Below are positions 55,675 to 64,000 of a DNA stretch of 64,000 bases, one piece after another. A program made the position numbers and the translations under genes. The notes under the pieces were generated by a model that searched no databases, was not told the DNA's origin, and saw only the letters and a list, made by a program, of their open reading frames with translations. The stretch is from Singulisphaera acidiphila DSM 18658. Lineage in GTDB: Bacteria; Planctomycetota; Planctomycetia; Isosphaerales; Isosphaeraceae. The DNA is taken from positions 8,380,744-8,444,743 of the forward strand of contig NC_019892.1 of the NCBI RefSeq assembly GCF_000242455.2. Direction: 5' to 3'. The number at the start of each line of letters is the position of its first letter. The stretch's first letter is position 1.

Positions 55675-58600
55675 ATGAGCGAGCAGTCCTCCGAATTCGA
55701 CCCGGTCGAGGACTTGGTCGATGAATTCCTGGAGCGATACCGACGGGGCGAACGGCCGTCGTTGACCGAATTCGCCGAGGAACATCCCGCACACGCCGAG
55801 CGAATCCGATCGCTCATCCCGGCCATGCTGGCCATGGAAGAGTTCGGCCCCGGAAGCGAGGTCGGTACGCAGTCCGGCCGATCCGCGTCGCTCACCCGAA
55901 TGCCCCAGCGGCTAGGTGATTACATCCTCATTCGCCCCATCGGGTCGGGCGGTATGGGGGTTGTGTATGAGGCAATCCAGGAATCGCTAGGCCGACACGT
56001 GGCCTTGAAAACCATCACGTCCCATCAGCCTAACGACGCGACCCGCCTCGAACGCTTCCGCCGCGAGGCTCTCGCCGCCGCGCGGTTGCAGCATACCCAC
56101 ATCGTCCCCGTGTTCGGAATTGGCGAGCACGACGGCGTTCACTTCTACACCATGCAGTTCATCGAAGGACAGGGGCTGGATCTGGTCCTTCGCGAAGGCG
56201 ATCGGCTGCGGCGTGAACCGGTTAACGGTGATGTCACTGCCGATGCGACGAGCGACCTGGCCTGGTGCCTCCGTCACGGCCGTTTCCTCCCTCAGTCGCC
56301 CCCCGAAGTGGCCTCATCATGGGAAGCAAGACCGCAGGCCCCAACTACGCGCATTACCCGATCCGGTCTGCCTCACCAGGCCGAGGCCCGATACCTGGAT
56401 AGCGTGGCTTGGCTCGGCGTTCAGGCTGCCGAGGCTCTCGAGTACGCTCACCGGCAGGGCGTCCTCCACCGTGACATCAAACCCTCCAACCTTCTGCTGG
56501 ACGCCCAGGGACATCTTTGGGTTACTGACTTCGGATTGGCGAAAACTCAAGACGACGACGAGTTGACGCAGACCGGCGACGTCGTCGGAACATTGCGGTA
56601 CATGGCGCCGGAGCGGTTCAACGGCTGGTCCGACCCCCGGAGCGATATTTTCGCCCTGGGGGCGACGTTGTACGAACTCTTGACGTTCCGGCCGGCCTTC
56701 AATGAGTCGGACCGGATCAAGCTGGTCGATCGCCTCCTGCACGGCAGCCCGACACCGCTTCGCCAGTTCGACCGGAAGTTTCCGCGCGACCTGGAGACCA
56801 TCGTCCTCAAGTCGCTCGCCAACGCTCCAGCCGAACGCTACGCAACGGCCGGCGAGTTGGCGGAGGACCTAAGACGGTTCGTCGCCGGCCGACCGATTCT
56901 CGCCCGCCGATCCAGCGGGATCGAGCGGGGCTGGCGTTGGTGTCGCCGTAATCCGGCGGGGGCCGGGATGGTCGTCTTCGTGGCGACGGTGCTAGCGGCC
57001 GCCGTGGCGATGTCCATGATCTACGCGAACAACCAAGGCAGGGCGGCGAGCCAGGTCCGGGCCCTGGCGGCCGACCTGGCCGAGGAGCGAGAAAGCCTTC
57101 GGAAGTCACTGGCCGAATCCCGGCGCATCCTGACCCTGCGCAACTTCGATCGCGGCCAGGCGGCCTTCGAGAAGGACCAGGTCAGCCCCGGCCTCCTCTG
57201 GATGATGGCGACCTGGCGGTCGGCCATCGACGCGGGTGACCCTGCTTGGCAGCATGTCGCCCTCGCCAACGTATCCGCCTGGAGCGATAACCTTCCCCGC
57301 CTCCGCGGGCTTCTCTCTCACGAAGGCCCCGTCGAATCCGCCGTCTTCAGTCCGGACGGCACGACCATCCTCACCGGTGGCGACGACTTCACGGCGAGGC
57401 TCTGGGACGCAGACTCGGCCCAGCCGATCGGGAGCCCCTGGCTCCACCCAGGCACGGTCCATTCCGTGGCGCTCAGCCCCGACGGCAAGACCGCACTCAC
57501 CGGCGGCGACGACGGCATAGCGAGACTCTGGAGTGTTCCAGACGGACAACTCATCGGCCCCCCCCTTCGGCACGCAAGGGGAGTCCTTTCCGTGGCATTC
57601 AGCCCGAACGGCAAGACCGTACTCACCACCGGTCTGGATAAGGTAGGGCGACTCTGGAATGCCACCACCGGCAAACAAATCGGACAGTCCCTCGTGTTTC
57701 AGCATGAGAACAGTTCCGTTGCGTTTGATCCAAGCGGCGAGTTGGTCGCCACCGCGGACAGAGACTACACGGTTCAGCTCTGGGACGCCTCCAACGGGAA
57801 GCCGAAGGGGCCGCCCCTCCAACACAATGGCCAGGTCATGGCCGTGGCGTTCAGTCCCAACGGCAAAACTCTCCTCACCGGGTGTTGGGGCGGCCATGTG
57901 CAGGTTTGGGAAGTGGCCACCGGCAAAGCGGTCAATCACGAGTTAAGACCGCATAGAGGTCATGTCCGGGCAATTGCTTTCAGCCCCGATGGTCGAACCT
58001 ACGTGACGGGCAGTGAGGACAAGTCGGCACGGATCTGGGATGCGGCAACGCATAAATCCCTCGGCCCTCCCCTCGTTCACCAAGGGCCGGTCGTGGCCGT
58101 GGCGTTCCGCGAGGATGGCCGAGACCTCCTGACCGCCAGCAGCGACCATACCGTGCGAGTCTGGGACGCCAAGACCTGCCGATATCCCAAGACCACGCTG
58201 ACAATACCGGCGGCTGGGCAAGCCGTCGCGTTTCATCCTGACGGGCTGTCTTTCCTTGGAGCGAACGCGAACAGCCCAGGTACAGCACAGCTCTGGGACA
58301 TCAACACAGGACGCAAAGTCGGGCAAACCATCCAGCCGCAAAGCAGAGTCAGAAGCGTCGCGTGCAGCCTCGATGGTAAATTCCTTCTGGTCGGCGGTAA
58401 CCCGACGGAACTTTGGGACACGTCCACCGCCCCCCCCACAGGACGCTTCTTCCGGCACCCAGGAGGCGCCGACGTTGTGGCGTTTCACCCTGGCGGCAAG
58501 ATCGTCGCCACAGGAGGAGCCGACCGGACAACCCGCTTGTGGAACGTCACCAACGGTGATCCGATCGGCTCGCCGACCCGCCACCCCGGCTCGGTCGATG

Positions 58601-59271
58601 CCCTGGCGTTCAGCCCCGACGGCAAGACCTTTGTCACCGGCCTTGATGCGGGCACCGCACAGGCGTGGGATGTCACGACCAGGAAACCCGTCGGAAAGGC
58701 CCTGCGGCACCCGGGCGCAGTCAGTGCCCTCACGTTCAGCCCCAACAGCAAGACCATCGTCACAGGATGCGAAGACGGCATGGCCCGCTTGTGGGACACG
58801 AGCACCGGCGAACTTCGCATTCCACCGCTCCCGCACAACGCCTGGGTCTTTGCCGTGGCCTTCAGCCCCGATGGGACGACGGTCCTCACCGGGAGTCGGG
58901 ACCAAACCGCGCGGCTGTGGGATACCGCCACCGGCCAACCGGTCGGGCCACCGCTCTTACATCAGGGTCAGATCTGGGCCGTCGACTTCGCGCCCGATGG
59001 CAAATCGATTCTGACCGGAGACACCAGCGGCACAGCGCGGGTTTTCACGATCGCCCGGGCGTTACCCAACGATCCGGAACAGGTCGCCACCTGGATCGAG
59101 TTTCTCACGGGGTTGAGACTCGATGCGGCCCAAGGATCCCTCCTGCCCCTCGACAACGCGACCTGGCGGGCGGCGCGAGACCGCCTGAAGCAGTCGGACA
59201 GCCCGGTCAAGGATGGGGGCAAAAGCCCAGGCTCGAGTCACGGGGGCTCACTCAACCGGGGTCGCCGATGA
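55675..59271 (+). CDS. Membrane Ser/Thr protein kinase with 14 WD40 repeats
   Basis: A 1,198-residue kinase. The N-terminal about 70 residues (DLVDEFLERYRRGERPSLTE) are the conserved pre-kinase segment of planctomycete sigma-linked kinases. The kinase domain has the loop IGSGGMGVVYEA (from about residue 87), VALKTI, HRDIKPSNLLL (His about 265), DFGLAKT and APERF. One membrane span (VVFVATVLAAAVAMSMIYA) lies near residue 430-448. From about residue 545 I count fourteen WD40 units of the AFSPDGKT.LTG type, enough for two seven-bladed propellers outside the cell. It would sense an external ligand and phosphorylate the sigma factor encoded immediately upstream. The sigma-kinase pairing is family knowledge; the ligand is unknown. 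Confidence 0.93.
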   Translation: MSEQSSEFDPVEDLVDEFLERYRRGERPSLTEFAEEHPAHAERIRSLIPAMLAMEEFGPGSEVGTQSGRSASLTRMPQRLGDYILIRPIGSGGMGVVYEAIQESLGRHVALKTITSHQPNDATRLERFRREALAAARLQHTHIVPVFGIGEHDGVHFYTMQFIEGQGLDLVLREGDRLRREPVNGDVTADATSDLAWCLRHGRFLPQSPPEVASSWEARPQAPTTRITRSGLPHQAEARYLDSVAWLGVQAAEALEYAHRQGVLHRDIKPSNLLLDAQGHLWVTDFGLAKTQDDDELTQTGDVVGTLRYMAPERFNGWSDPRSDIFALGATLYELLTFRPAFNESDRIKLVDRLLHGSPTPLRQFDRKFPRDLETIVLKSLANAPAERYATAGELAEDLRRFVAGRPILARRSSGIERGWRWCRRNPAGAGMVVFVATVLAAAVAMSMIYANNQGRAASQVRALAADLAEERESLRKSLAESRRILTLRNFDRGQAAFEKDQVSPGLLWMMATWRSAIDAGDPAWQHVALANVSAWSDNLPRLRGLLSHEGPVESAVFSPDGTTILTGGDDFTARLWDADSAQPIGSPWLHPGTVHSVALSPDGKTALTGGDDGIARLWSVPDGQLIGPPLRHARGVLSVAFSPNGKTVLTTGLDKVGRLWNATTGKQIGQSLVFQHENSSVAFDPSGELVATADRDYTVQLWDASNGKPKGPPLQHNGQVMAVAFSPNGKTLLTGCWGGHVQVWEVATGKAVNHELRPHRGHVRAIAFSPDGRTYVTGSEDKSARIWDAATHKSLGPPLVHQGPVVAVAFREDGRDLLTASSDHTVRVWDAKTCRYPKTTLTIPAAGQAVAFHPDGLSFLGANANSPGTAQLWDINTGRKVGQTIQPQSRVRSVACSLDGKFLLVGGNPTELWDTSTAPPTGRFFRHPGGADVVAFHPGGKIVATGGADRTTRLWNVTNGDPIGSPTRHPGSVDALAFSPDGKTFVTGLDAGTAQAWDVTTRKPVGKALRHPGAVSALTFSPNSKTIVTGCEDGMARLWDTSTGELRIPPLPHNAWVFAVAFSPDGTTVLTGSRDQTARLWDTATGQPVGPPLLHQGQIWAVDFAPDGKSILTGDTSGTARVFTIARALPNDPEQVATWIEFLTGLRLDAAQGSLLPLDNATWRAARDRLKQSDSPVKDGGKSPGSSHGGSLNRGRR

Positions 59272-59329
59272 AGCCCGGCCTTGGCCGCGAGAAGCCACTG
59301 TCAATCTTCGCAACACGCTGGTTTCAGGC

Positions 59330-60580
59330 TTAGCGCAAATCGGCATCGAATTCAATTCGCTGGCCTCGAACCAACCGATCAGACTCAATGGTCAGTATCG
59401 GTGCGCCGCCGCCAGCCGTGACTTGGAACGTTCGCGACTGCGTGGGCAACAGTCCCCTGAGCGAATCCTGCGACCGGACCCCATTCACGGCCGGGAAAGC
59501 ATCGTGATAAATCGGTGCGATCCCCGTGTTCTGGATCGTCACGACGGCGCGGCTTGCCGATGCCACGAACTGGGTGACGCGAAACCGGTAACCGCAGGCC
59601 AGTCCCGCCTCGCGGATTCGTTCAGGATTCTGAAACCGCGGTTGATCGTCGCCGATGATGAACGACACATGGAACTTCGCGGCCTGTTGGGGGAACGCCA
59701 CGCCGTGAGGCCCCGCTGGCGACAGCGCAGCCTTTTGATCCCTCGGATCGAAGAAGCTGAACTCTCCGCCCGCTGGAGCGACCTTCCACCGGTCTCGTCC
59801 CAGTCGATTCCAGTTCGGTTCGTTCTCCTGTCCGTGCCGGGCGTGGTTGAAGGAGTCGTCGAACACTCCGAACGGCAACGCAAGGAGTTTCTTGTCGGCC
59901 GCGAAGGGAGCGTGATCACCGGCCGCATCCACCGAAATCATCCAGGGAGTTTGGTGAAATCCTTCGTTCAATCGCTCGGCGAACTCGCGTTGAAACTCCA
60001 CGGAAGGGAATGTCTTCCCCAGTTTCATTGGGCCATCATAGATGTGGTACTCGGACCAGAGGCCGAATCCCACCTGCACGAACGCCAAGCGAGGGTCGTG
60101 GTCGTATTTCTCGGCGAAACGACCGAAGAACTCCAGAACGAAACGGCGGAGTTCCGGATGCGACCAGTCGGGAAACCCGGTGCGTTTCTTCTCGCTGTTG
60201 GCCACCGTCTCGCGATAGTCCGGAAGCGACTTGATGTAGGCGGGAACACCGGTCGGTTTGCCCACATACGTGTCATGCCAGCGGAGGACCGCCTGGTGCT
60301 TGCGGCCGGCAACCGCATCCAGAATCTTCTCGACCGGCGCCCAGTGATATTCCCCCTGCTCGCCGACGATTTGATCATAGCTCAGGTAGCTGAATTCGAG
60401 TTGGATTGGCGCAGTGCGAGTCTCCTCGTTGGCTGTCCACAAAACAATACCTGTCATCGGTTGAACATTTGCAATTTTCGACTTTAGTGGAATCGCCTGC
60501 AGGTCGTCTGCGAAACTGATCGTCGAAACGAATCCCACCCACAGCCCCAACAGTCCCGACAGAGAGCTTCGACAATTCAT
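59330..60580 (-). CDS. Secreted TIM-barrel-like protein (DUF4832-type)
   Basis: A 416-residue exported protein with signal peptide MNCRSSLSGLLGLWVGFVST ending SFA. The N-terminal two thirds read like a glycoside-hydrolase barrel, as in DUF4832-containing proteins: ETRTAPIQLEFSYLSYDQIV, QAVLRWHDTYVGKPTGVPAY, HPELRRFVLEFFGRFAEKYD and LAFVQVGFGLWSEYHIYDG. The Glu in GLWSEYH is at a position typical of a barrel acid/base. The last about 100 residues form a beta-sandwich (YRFRVTQFVASASRAVVTIQ). It converges on the kinase gene end. The substrate is unknown, and the family call is from memory. Confidence 0.7.
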   Translation of the reverse strand: MNCRSSLSGLLGLWVGFVSTISFADDLQAIPLKSKIANVQPMTGIVLWTANEETRTAPIQLEFSYLSYDQIVGEQGEYHWAPVEKILDAVAGRKHQAVLRWHDTYVGKPTGVPAYIKSLPDYRETVANSEKKRTGFPDWSHPELRRFVLEFFGRFAEKYDHDPRLAFVQVGFGLWSEYHIYDGPMKLGKTFPSVEFQREFAERLNEGFHQTPWMISVDAAGDHAPFAADKKLLALPFGVFDDSFNHARHGQENEPNWNRLGRDRWKVAPAGGEFSFFDPRDQKAALSPAGPHGVAFPQQAAKFHVSFIIGDDQPRFQNPERIREAGLACGYRFRVTQFVASASRAVVTIQNTGIAPIYHDAFPAVNGVRSQDSLRGLLPTQSRTFQVTAGGGAPILTIESDRLVRGQRIEFDADLR

Positions 60581-61249
60581 TCGTACACCTTTATTCCGAC
60601 ATAATCACAATCAAAAATTTTAACTCAGCAACTCCTATCGGAAACTCATCTCTATCGCAAGCTTCAGACCAAATCCAGCTCAACGACCACGCCGCCTGAT
60701 CAGTATCAACGACGAATTGCTCAACCGCAATGCTAAAGCGATTGGACATCTCCCCGTCGGATCGCATAATGCGTGCTGACGTGGTGAGAGAGCAGATCAC
60801 CCCAGCCTAAAATGAGGGGAATCCCCCCGTGCGAACCGCCGGTCGAGTGCCGATGCGAGTCGGGAGAACCACTGGCACGGCAAGGGGTAGTCCTGGTATG
60901 CTCGCTGGTCGGAGAGGCCGGCGGCCTGACCTGTCTTGCCTGTCGACTTGGCCGAGAGACGTACTTTCCCGTCCCTCATAATTCGATGTGCAACTGCGGT
61001 CCCCGCCGAATCAAATCGTCAGCAGCCCAGATGCATGAAATTCCGGAAAGTACAGGTCGGACCAAAGCGCACAATATTCGATGGCCGTCCTCGTGAAAGA
61101 GCCGAAGCCCTTCGTATATTACCTGGCGTGAATCCTTTGTATTCCTGTTTGCCTCGATCTTTATTCGGGCCCGCGTATGAGATGGCCCCAAGACCGGTTA
61201 TCATGATGAGCTGGTATCGTTGGACATCCGAACCCGGGAGCTACCGAGC
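60581..61249. other. Intergenic region
   Basis: About 670 bases, with frames of up to about 95 codons on both strands. None has a ribosome-binding site or a recognisable product. The right-hand part carries the promoter and leader of the DUF1549 gene. Confidence 0.4.
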
Positions 61250-63376
61250 GTGCGATCGACCCTCCGATGGATGGCCTGCTTCGTTGCCCTCCTGCCTCCC
61301 CTCGCCGGCGCTGCGGGCGACGAAGCGGCAGAACTCTGGGTGTTGAAGCCTGTCGTCCGCCCGGAGGCCCCTTCTGGGCGGACCGTGTCGTCGAACCCAA
61401 TCGACGCGTTCATCGCGGAGGGATACGAGGCCGGGGGCCTCAAGCCGGTCGGAGCAGCCGACCGGCGGACGCTGCTCCGTCGGGTCACTCTCGACCTGGT
61501 CGGGCTCCCTCCCACGATCGAGGAACAGGAGGCGTTCCTCCACGACGATTCACCGGGCGCCTATGAGAAGGTGGTCGACCGGCTCCTCTCCTCTGAACAG
61601 CACGGGGTCCGCTATGGCCGGCACTGGCTTGACGTCCTGAGATACGCCGACGTTGACGAGCGGATGATCGCCGCTCCGGGCATCCACCACTGGCGCGACT
61701 GGGTCATCCGTGCCCTCAACGACGACCTCCCCTACGACCAGTTCGTGCGGGCACAGTTGACAGGCCATCGTTCCAAGACACGGACCCAGATGTCGACCAC
61801 TGGGGTCCGCTCTCGCATCGAGGCCCGCCCCGACGACCAGTTCGCGCTCGGGTTCCTGGCGCGGGGGGCGGTCTTTCGCGACGGCAAGGACTCGCGGGAA
61901 TTCCCGATCGTCGCCGTCGAGACGGTCTCCACCGCCTTTATGGGCCTGACCGTCGGCTGCGCCAAGTGCCATGACCACATGTATGATCCGATCAAGCAGA
62001 GCGACTTCTATGCCATGAAGGCGCTTTTTGACCCGCTTGTGCTGAGGAAAGTCACCCTCGCCACCGCCGCCGAGGTCGTCGCCGCCGGGCGGGCGACTGA
62101 CGAGGTCGACAAGAGGCGGGCGGCGATCGAAGGGCCCATCGAGGCCCTGGTCGCCCCCTACCGGGCGAGGCTCCGCGAGGATCGTATCGCCATGCTCCCG
62201 GCCGACGTCCAGGCCGTCATTCGGAAGCCCGAACCGGTCCGCACGGCCGCCGAGCAGAAGATCGCCGACAACTATTTCCCGGTACTCCGGATCGACACCG
62301 GCAACATCGAGGCGACCCTATCCGAGGCCGATCGGCGTACCTACCGCGACTTGCAGGAGAAGCTCTCCCGAGTCGGCGACCGACGAGGCACGTCTCTCCC
62401 GGCGTTCTGGACCGTGGAGGTCGACCCGAAAAAAGCTTCGGAAAAGAGCTACGTCCTGACCAGCGGCGACCCTGACCGGCCCGAACCGGAGAACGAGGTT
62501 GCCCCCGGCTGGCCGTTCGCCCCGGCGAGGGTCGAATTCCGAGAAGGGAGGGTCGAGGCCTTCTCCGACTGGCTAACGGCAGCCGAGAACCCGATGTTCG
62601 CCCGGGTGGCCGTGAACCGGCTCTGGCAATGGCACTTCGGCGAGGGCTTGCACAAGACCCCGAGCGACTTCGGGATCATGAGCGAGTCGCCGAACCATCC
62701 GCACCTCCTGGACTGGCTGGCCGCCGAATTCGTCGCCCGCGATTTCCGGATGAAAGAAATCCACCGGCTGATCGTCACCTCGGATGTCTACAAGCTGGCC
62801 TCGGAGGTCGACCCGAGCCGTTCGGCGGCCGAGATGGCGGCCGACCCGGAAAACGCCCGCCTTTGGCATTTCCCCCTCCGTCGCCTCGAGGCCGAGCCGA
62901 TCTGGGATGCAGTCTTCTTCGCGGCCAGGGACCTGGATGTCACGGTCGGCGGGCCGTCGTTCGACGTGGGGGAGCGCCGGGGTAGACGAGGGCCCGCCCG
63001 CCGAGGGGCCTTCATGATTCGCGGCTATGCGACCAACCGGGACGTCGTGCCGAACTTCCTCCAGGCGTTCGACGTCGATGACGGCCGCGCTCCTTGTCCC
63101 CTCCGCACCCGAACCGTGACCGCACCGCAGGCCCTGTTCCTGATGAACAGCGAGGTCATCGACGGGGCTACCGCGAAATTCGCCGAGCGGCTGAAGCAAG
63201 AGTCCGGCGGCGACCTCGGCGTGGCGGTCAACCTCGGTTACCGGGTGGCCGTCGCCCGCCCCCCTTCGGCGAGGGAACGGGACGTCGCCCTGGAGTACTT
63301 GCAGGGGGATGCGGCTCGGCTCAAGGGCTTCGCTTGGCTGCTGTTCAACCTGGACGAGTTCCTTTACGCGAGGTGA
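61250..63376 (+). CDS. DUF1549/DUF1553 domain-containing exported protein
   Basis: A 708-residue protein of the planctomycete DUF1549-DUF1553 family. The GTG at 61250 (VRSTLRWMACFVALLPPLAG) starts a signal peptide and follows GGGAGCTACC. The DUF1549 part is recognised from NPIDAFIAEGYEAGGLKPVG, RRVTLDLVGLPPTIEEQEAF, YGRHWLDVLRYADVDE and GCAKCHDHMYDPIKQSDFYA, a CxxCH that could bind haem c. The DUF1553 part has VAVNRLWQWHFGEGLHKTPS, FRMKEIHRLIVTSDVYKLAS and TVTAPQALFLMNSEVID. A cytochrome-like domain found in longer members is missing. It is followed, with only six bases between, by a DUF1501 gene, the standard pairing. The role is unproven; polymer breakdown is often suggested. Confidence 0.93.
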   Translation: MRSTLRWMACFVALLPPLAGAAGDEAAELWVLKPVVRPEAPSGRTVSSNPIDAFIAEGYEAGGLKPVGAADRRTLLRRVTLDLVGLPPTIEEQEAFLHDDSPGAYEKVVDRLLSSEQHGVRYGRHWLDVLRYADVDERMIAAPGIHHWRDWVIRALNDDLPYDQFVRAQLTGHRSKTRTQMSTTGVRSRIEARPDDQFALGFLARGAVFRDGKDSREFPIVAVETVSTAFMGLTVGCAKCHDHMYDPIKQSDFYAMKALFDPLVLRKVTLATAAEVVAAGRATDEVDKRRAAIEGPIEALVAPYRARLREDRIAMLPADVQAVIRKPEPVRTAAEQKIADNYFPVLRIDTGNIEATLSEADRRTYRDLQEKLSRVGDRRGTSLPAFWTVEVDPKKASEKSYVLTSGDPDRPEPENEVAPGWPFAPARVEFREGRVEAFSDWLTAAENPMFARVAVNRLWQWHFGEGLHKTPSDFGIMSESPNHPHLLDWLAAEFVARDFRMKEIHRLIVTSDVYKLASEVDPSRSAAEMAADPENARLWHFPLRRLEAEPIWDAVFFAARDLDVTVGGPSFDVGERRGRRGPARRGAFMIRGYATNRDVVPNFLQAFDVDDGRAPCPLRTRTVTAPQALFLMNSEVIDGATAKFAERLKQESGGDLGVAVNLGYRVAVARPPSARERDVALEYLQGDAARLKGFAWLLFNLDEFLYAR

Positions 63377-63382
63377 TCCGGC

Positions 63383-64000
63383 ATGGGTGGTCCGCTCTTC
63401 CCTTGCGGCCGAGTCTCTCGACGCGGATTCCTGCATCAGGCCGGCGGCGGCTTCTTCGGAGTCGCGATGGGCGCGCTCTGGGCCGAGGCGGGCGAGATCC
63501 AGGACGCGGACCTGCATGGGCCGCACTTCCCGCCTCGTGCGAAGTCGGTCATCTTTCTGTTCATGTGCGGCGGCGTCAGCCACATCGACACCTTCGACCC
63601 GAAGGACAACAAATGGGCGGGCAAGCTGATCGACGCAGTCGGCTTCGGCGACAACAACGCGGCGATGCGCCGGCCGGTCATCGCCTGCCACCGGACGTTT
63701 ACCCGGCACGGGCAATCGGGAATTCCGGTCTCGGACTGGTTCCCCCACGTCGGGGGCGTGATCGATGAAGTCGCCGTGGTCCGCTCGATGTGGTGCCACG
63801 AGGGGAATCACTTCCCGGCCGTGATCGAGACTTGCACCGGACACCGGGGCCGCGCTTTCGACCACCCGACCTTCGGAAGCTGGGTCTCCTACGCGCTCGG
63901 GACAGCCAACAAGAACCTGCCGACGTTCGTGAACCTCGGCCGGGCGTCCTCGCCCGTCCAGTTGACCGGCGGCTACCTCGGCGCAGGGGCGGCGGCCACC
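63383..64000 (+). CDS. DUF1501 domain-containing exported protein (partial, runs off the right edge)
   Basis: The first 206 residues of a DUF1501 protein, cut by the window end. It begins MGGPLFPCGRVSRRGFLHQA, a twin-arginine signal (SRRGFL), then FFGVAMGALWAEAGEIQD and the family landmarks SVIFLFMCGGVSHIDTFDPK, VDWFP-like SDWFPHVGGVIDEVAVV, RSMWCHEGNHFPAVIETCTG and FGSWVSYALGTANKNLPTFV. It starts six bases after the DUF1549/DUF1553 stop codon and is certainly co-transcribed with it. Full members are about 440-480 residues, so about half is missing from view. Confidence 0.93.
   Translation, partial: MGGPLFPCGRVSRRGFLHQAGGGFFGVAMGALWAEAGEIQDADLHGPHFPPRAKSVIFLFMCGGVSHIDTFDPKDNKWAGKLIDAVGFGDNNAAMRRPVIACHRTFTRHGQSGIPVSDWFPHVGGVIDEVAVVRSMWCHEGNHFPAVIETCTGHRGRAFDHPTFGSWVSYALGTANKNLPTFVNLGRASSPVQLTGGYLGAGAAAT

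Overview
The window is chromosomal DNA from a planctomycete, most likely of the Isosphaeraceae/Gemmatales type. This is inferred from family content and high GC, not from a 16S gene. The lineage signs are two DUF1501 proteins, a DUF1549/DUF1553 protein beside one of them, a DUF1559 pseudopilin-like protein, a DUF1571 protein, an ECF sigma factor directly followed by a WD40 Ser/Thr kinase, and a secreted protein with an LEPRxLL-like N-terminal motif. Both strands are used and most transcription units are short. Three genes are clipped or broken: sdhA runs off the left edge, a DUF1501 gene runs off the right edge, and an insertion-sequence accessory gene near 52.3 kb is a remnant.

Layout, left half. 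0-2.4 kb: succinate dehydrogenase sdhC-sdhD-sdhA on the minus strand. 3-4.7 kb: a small protein, RNase P RNA (rnpB, minus strand) and a YbaK-type aminoacyl-tRNA deacylase. 4.8-7.8 kb: a fused proline dehydrogenase/glutamate-semialdehyde dehydrogenase. 8-16 kb: secreted and exported proteins (SnoaL-like, glycine-rich TPR, DUF1501, sugar-phosphate isomerase, DUF1559). 16.7-21.7 kb: a SAM-I riboswitch followed by a threonine-synthase-type PLP enzyme, a CysO/MoaD-like sulfur carrier, a MoeB/ThiF-type activating enzyme and a cysteine desulfurase. 21.6-24.7 kb: two secreted TPR/STN-type proteins whose boundary is an A9 homopolymer. 25-30 kb: small hypotheticals, a LegB-like 4,6-dehydratase and a His-rich repeat protein. 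30-33.4 kb: an NrnA-type DHH phosphoesterase and a Rieske plus cytochrome b/c-fusion complex.

Layout, right half. 34-39.6 kb: a class-I amidotransferase-like protein lacking its cysteine, a secreted protein, thiC, a DUF1571 protein and an isopropylmalate-dehydrogenase family enzyme. 39.7-44.9 kb: a 1,727-residue kinase-ATPase-GAF-GGDEF protein. 45-50 kb: a visibly less GC-rich stretch with an orphan RNA-ligase-like protein, about 1.15 kb of non-coding DNA and an M1 aminopeptidase. 50.4-52.4 kb: a very GC-rich ABC-2 permease whose C-terminus runs into the IS remnant. 52.4-64 kb: a beta-helix protein, a membrane protein, the sigma/kinase pair, a TIM-barrel-like secreted protein and the DUF1549-DUF1501 pair.

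The most interesting unit is the 16.75-21.66 kb sulfur cluster. A SAM-sensing riboswitch normally controls methionine or SAM supply. Here it precedes a ThrC-type enzyme, a carrier ending in Gly-Gly that resembles Mycobacterium CysO, its adenylating enzyme, and a desulfurase that could charge it. Together they suggest a protein-thiocarboxylate route to homocysteine or a related thiol, with the ThrC-like enzyme as sulfur acceptor synthase. That function is inference. The gene and RNA identities are read from the sequence.
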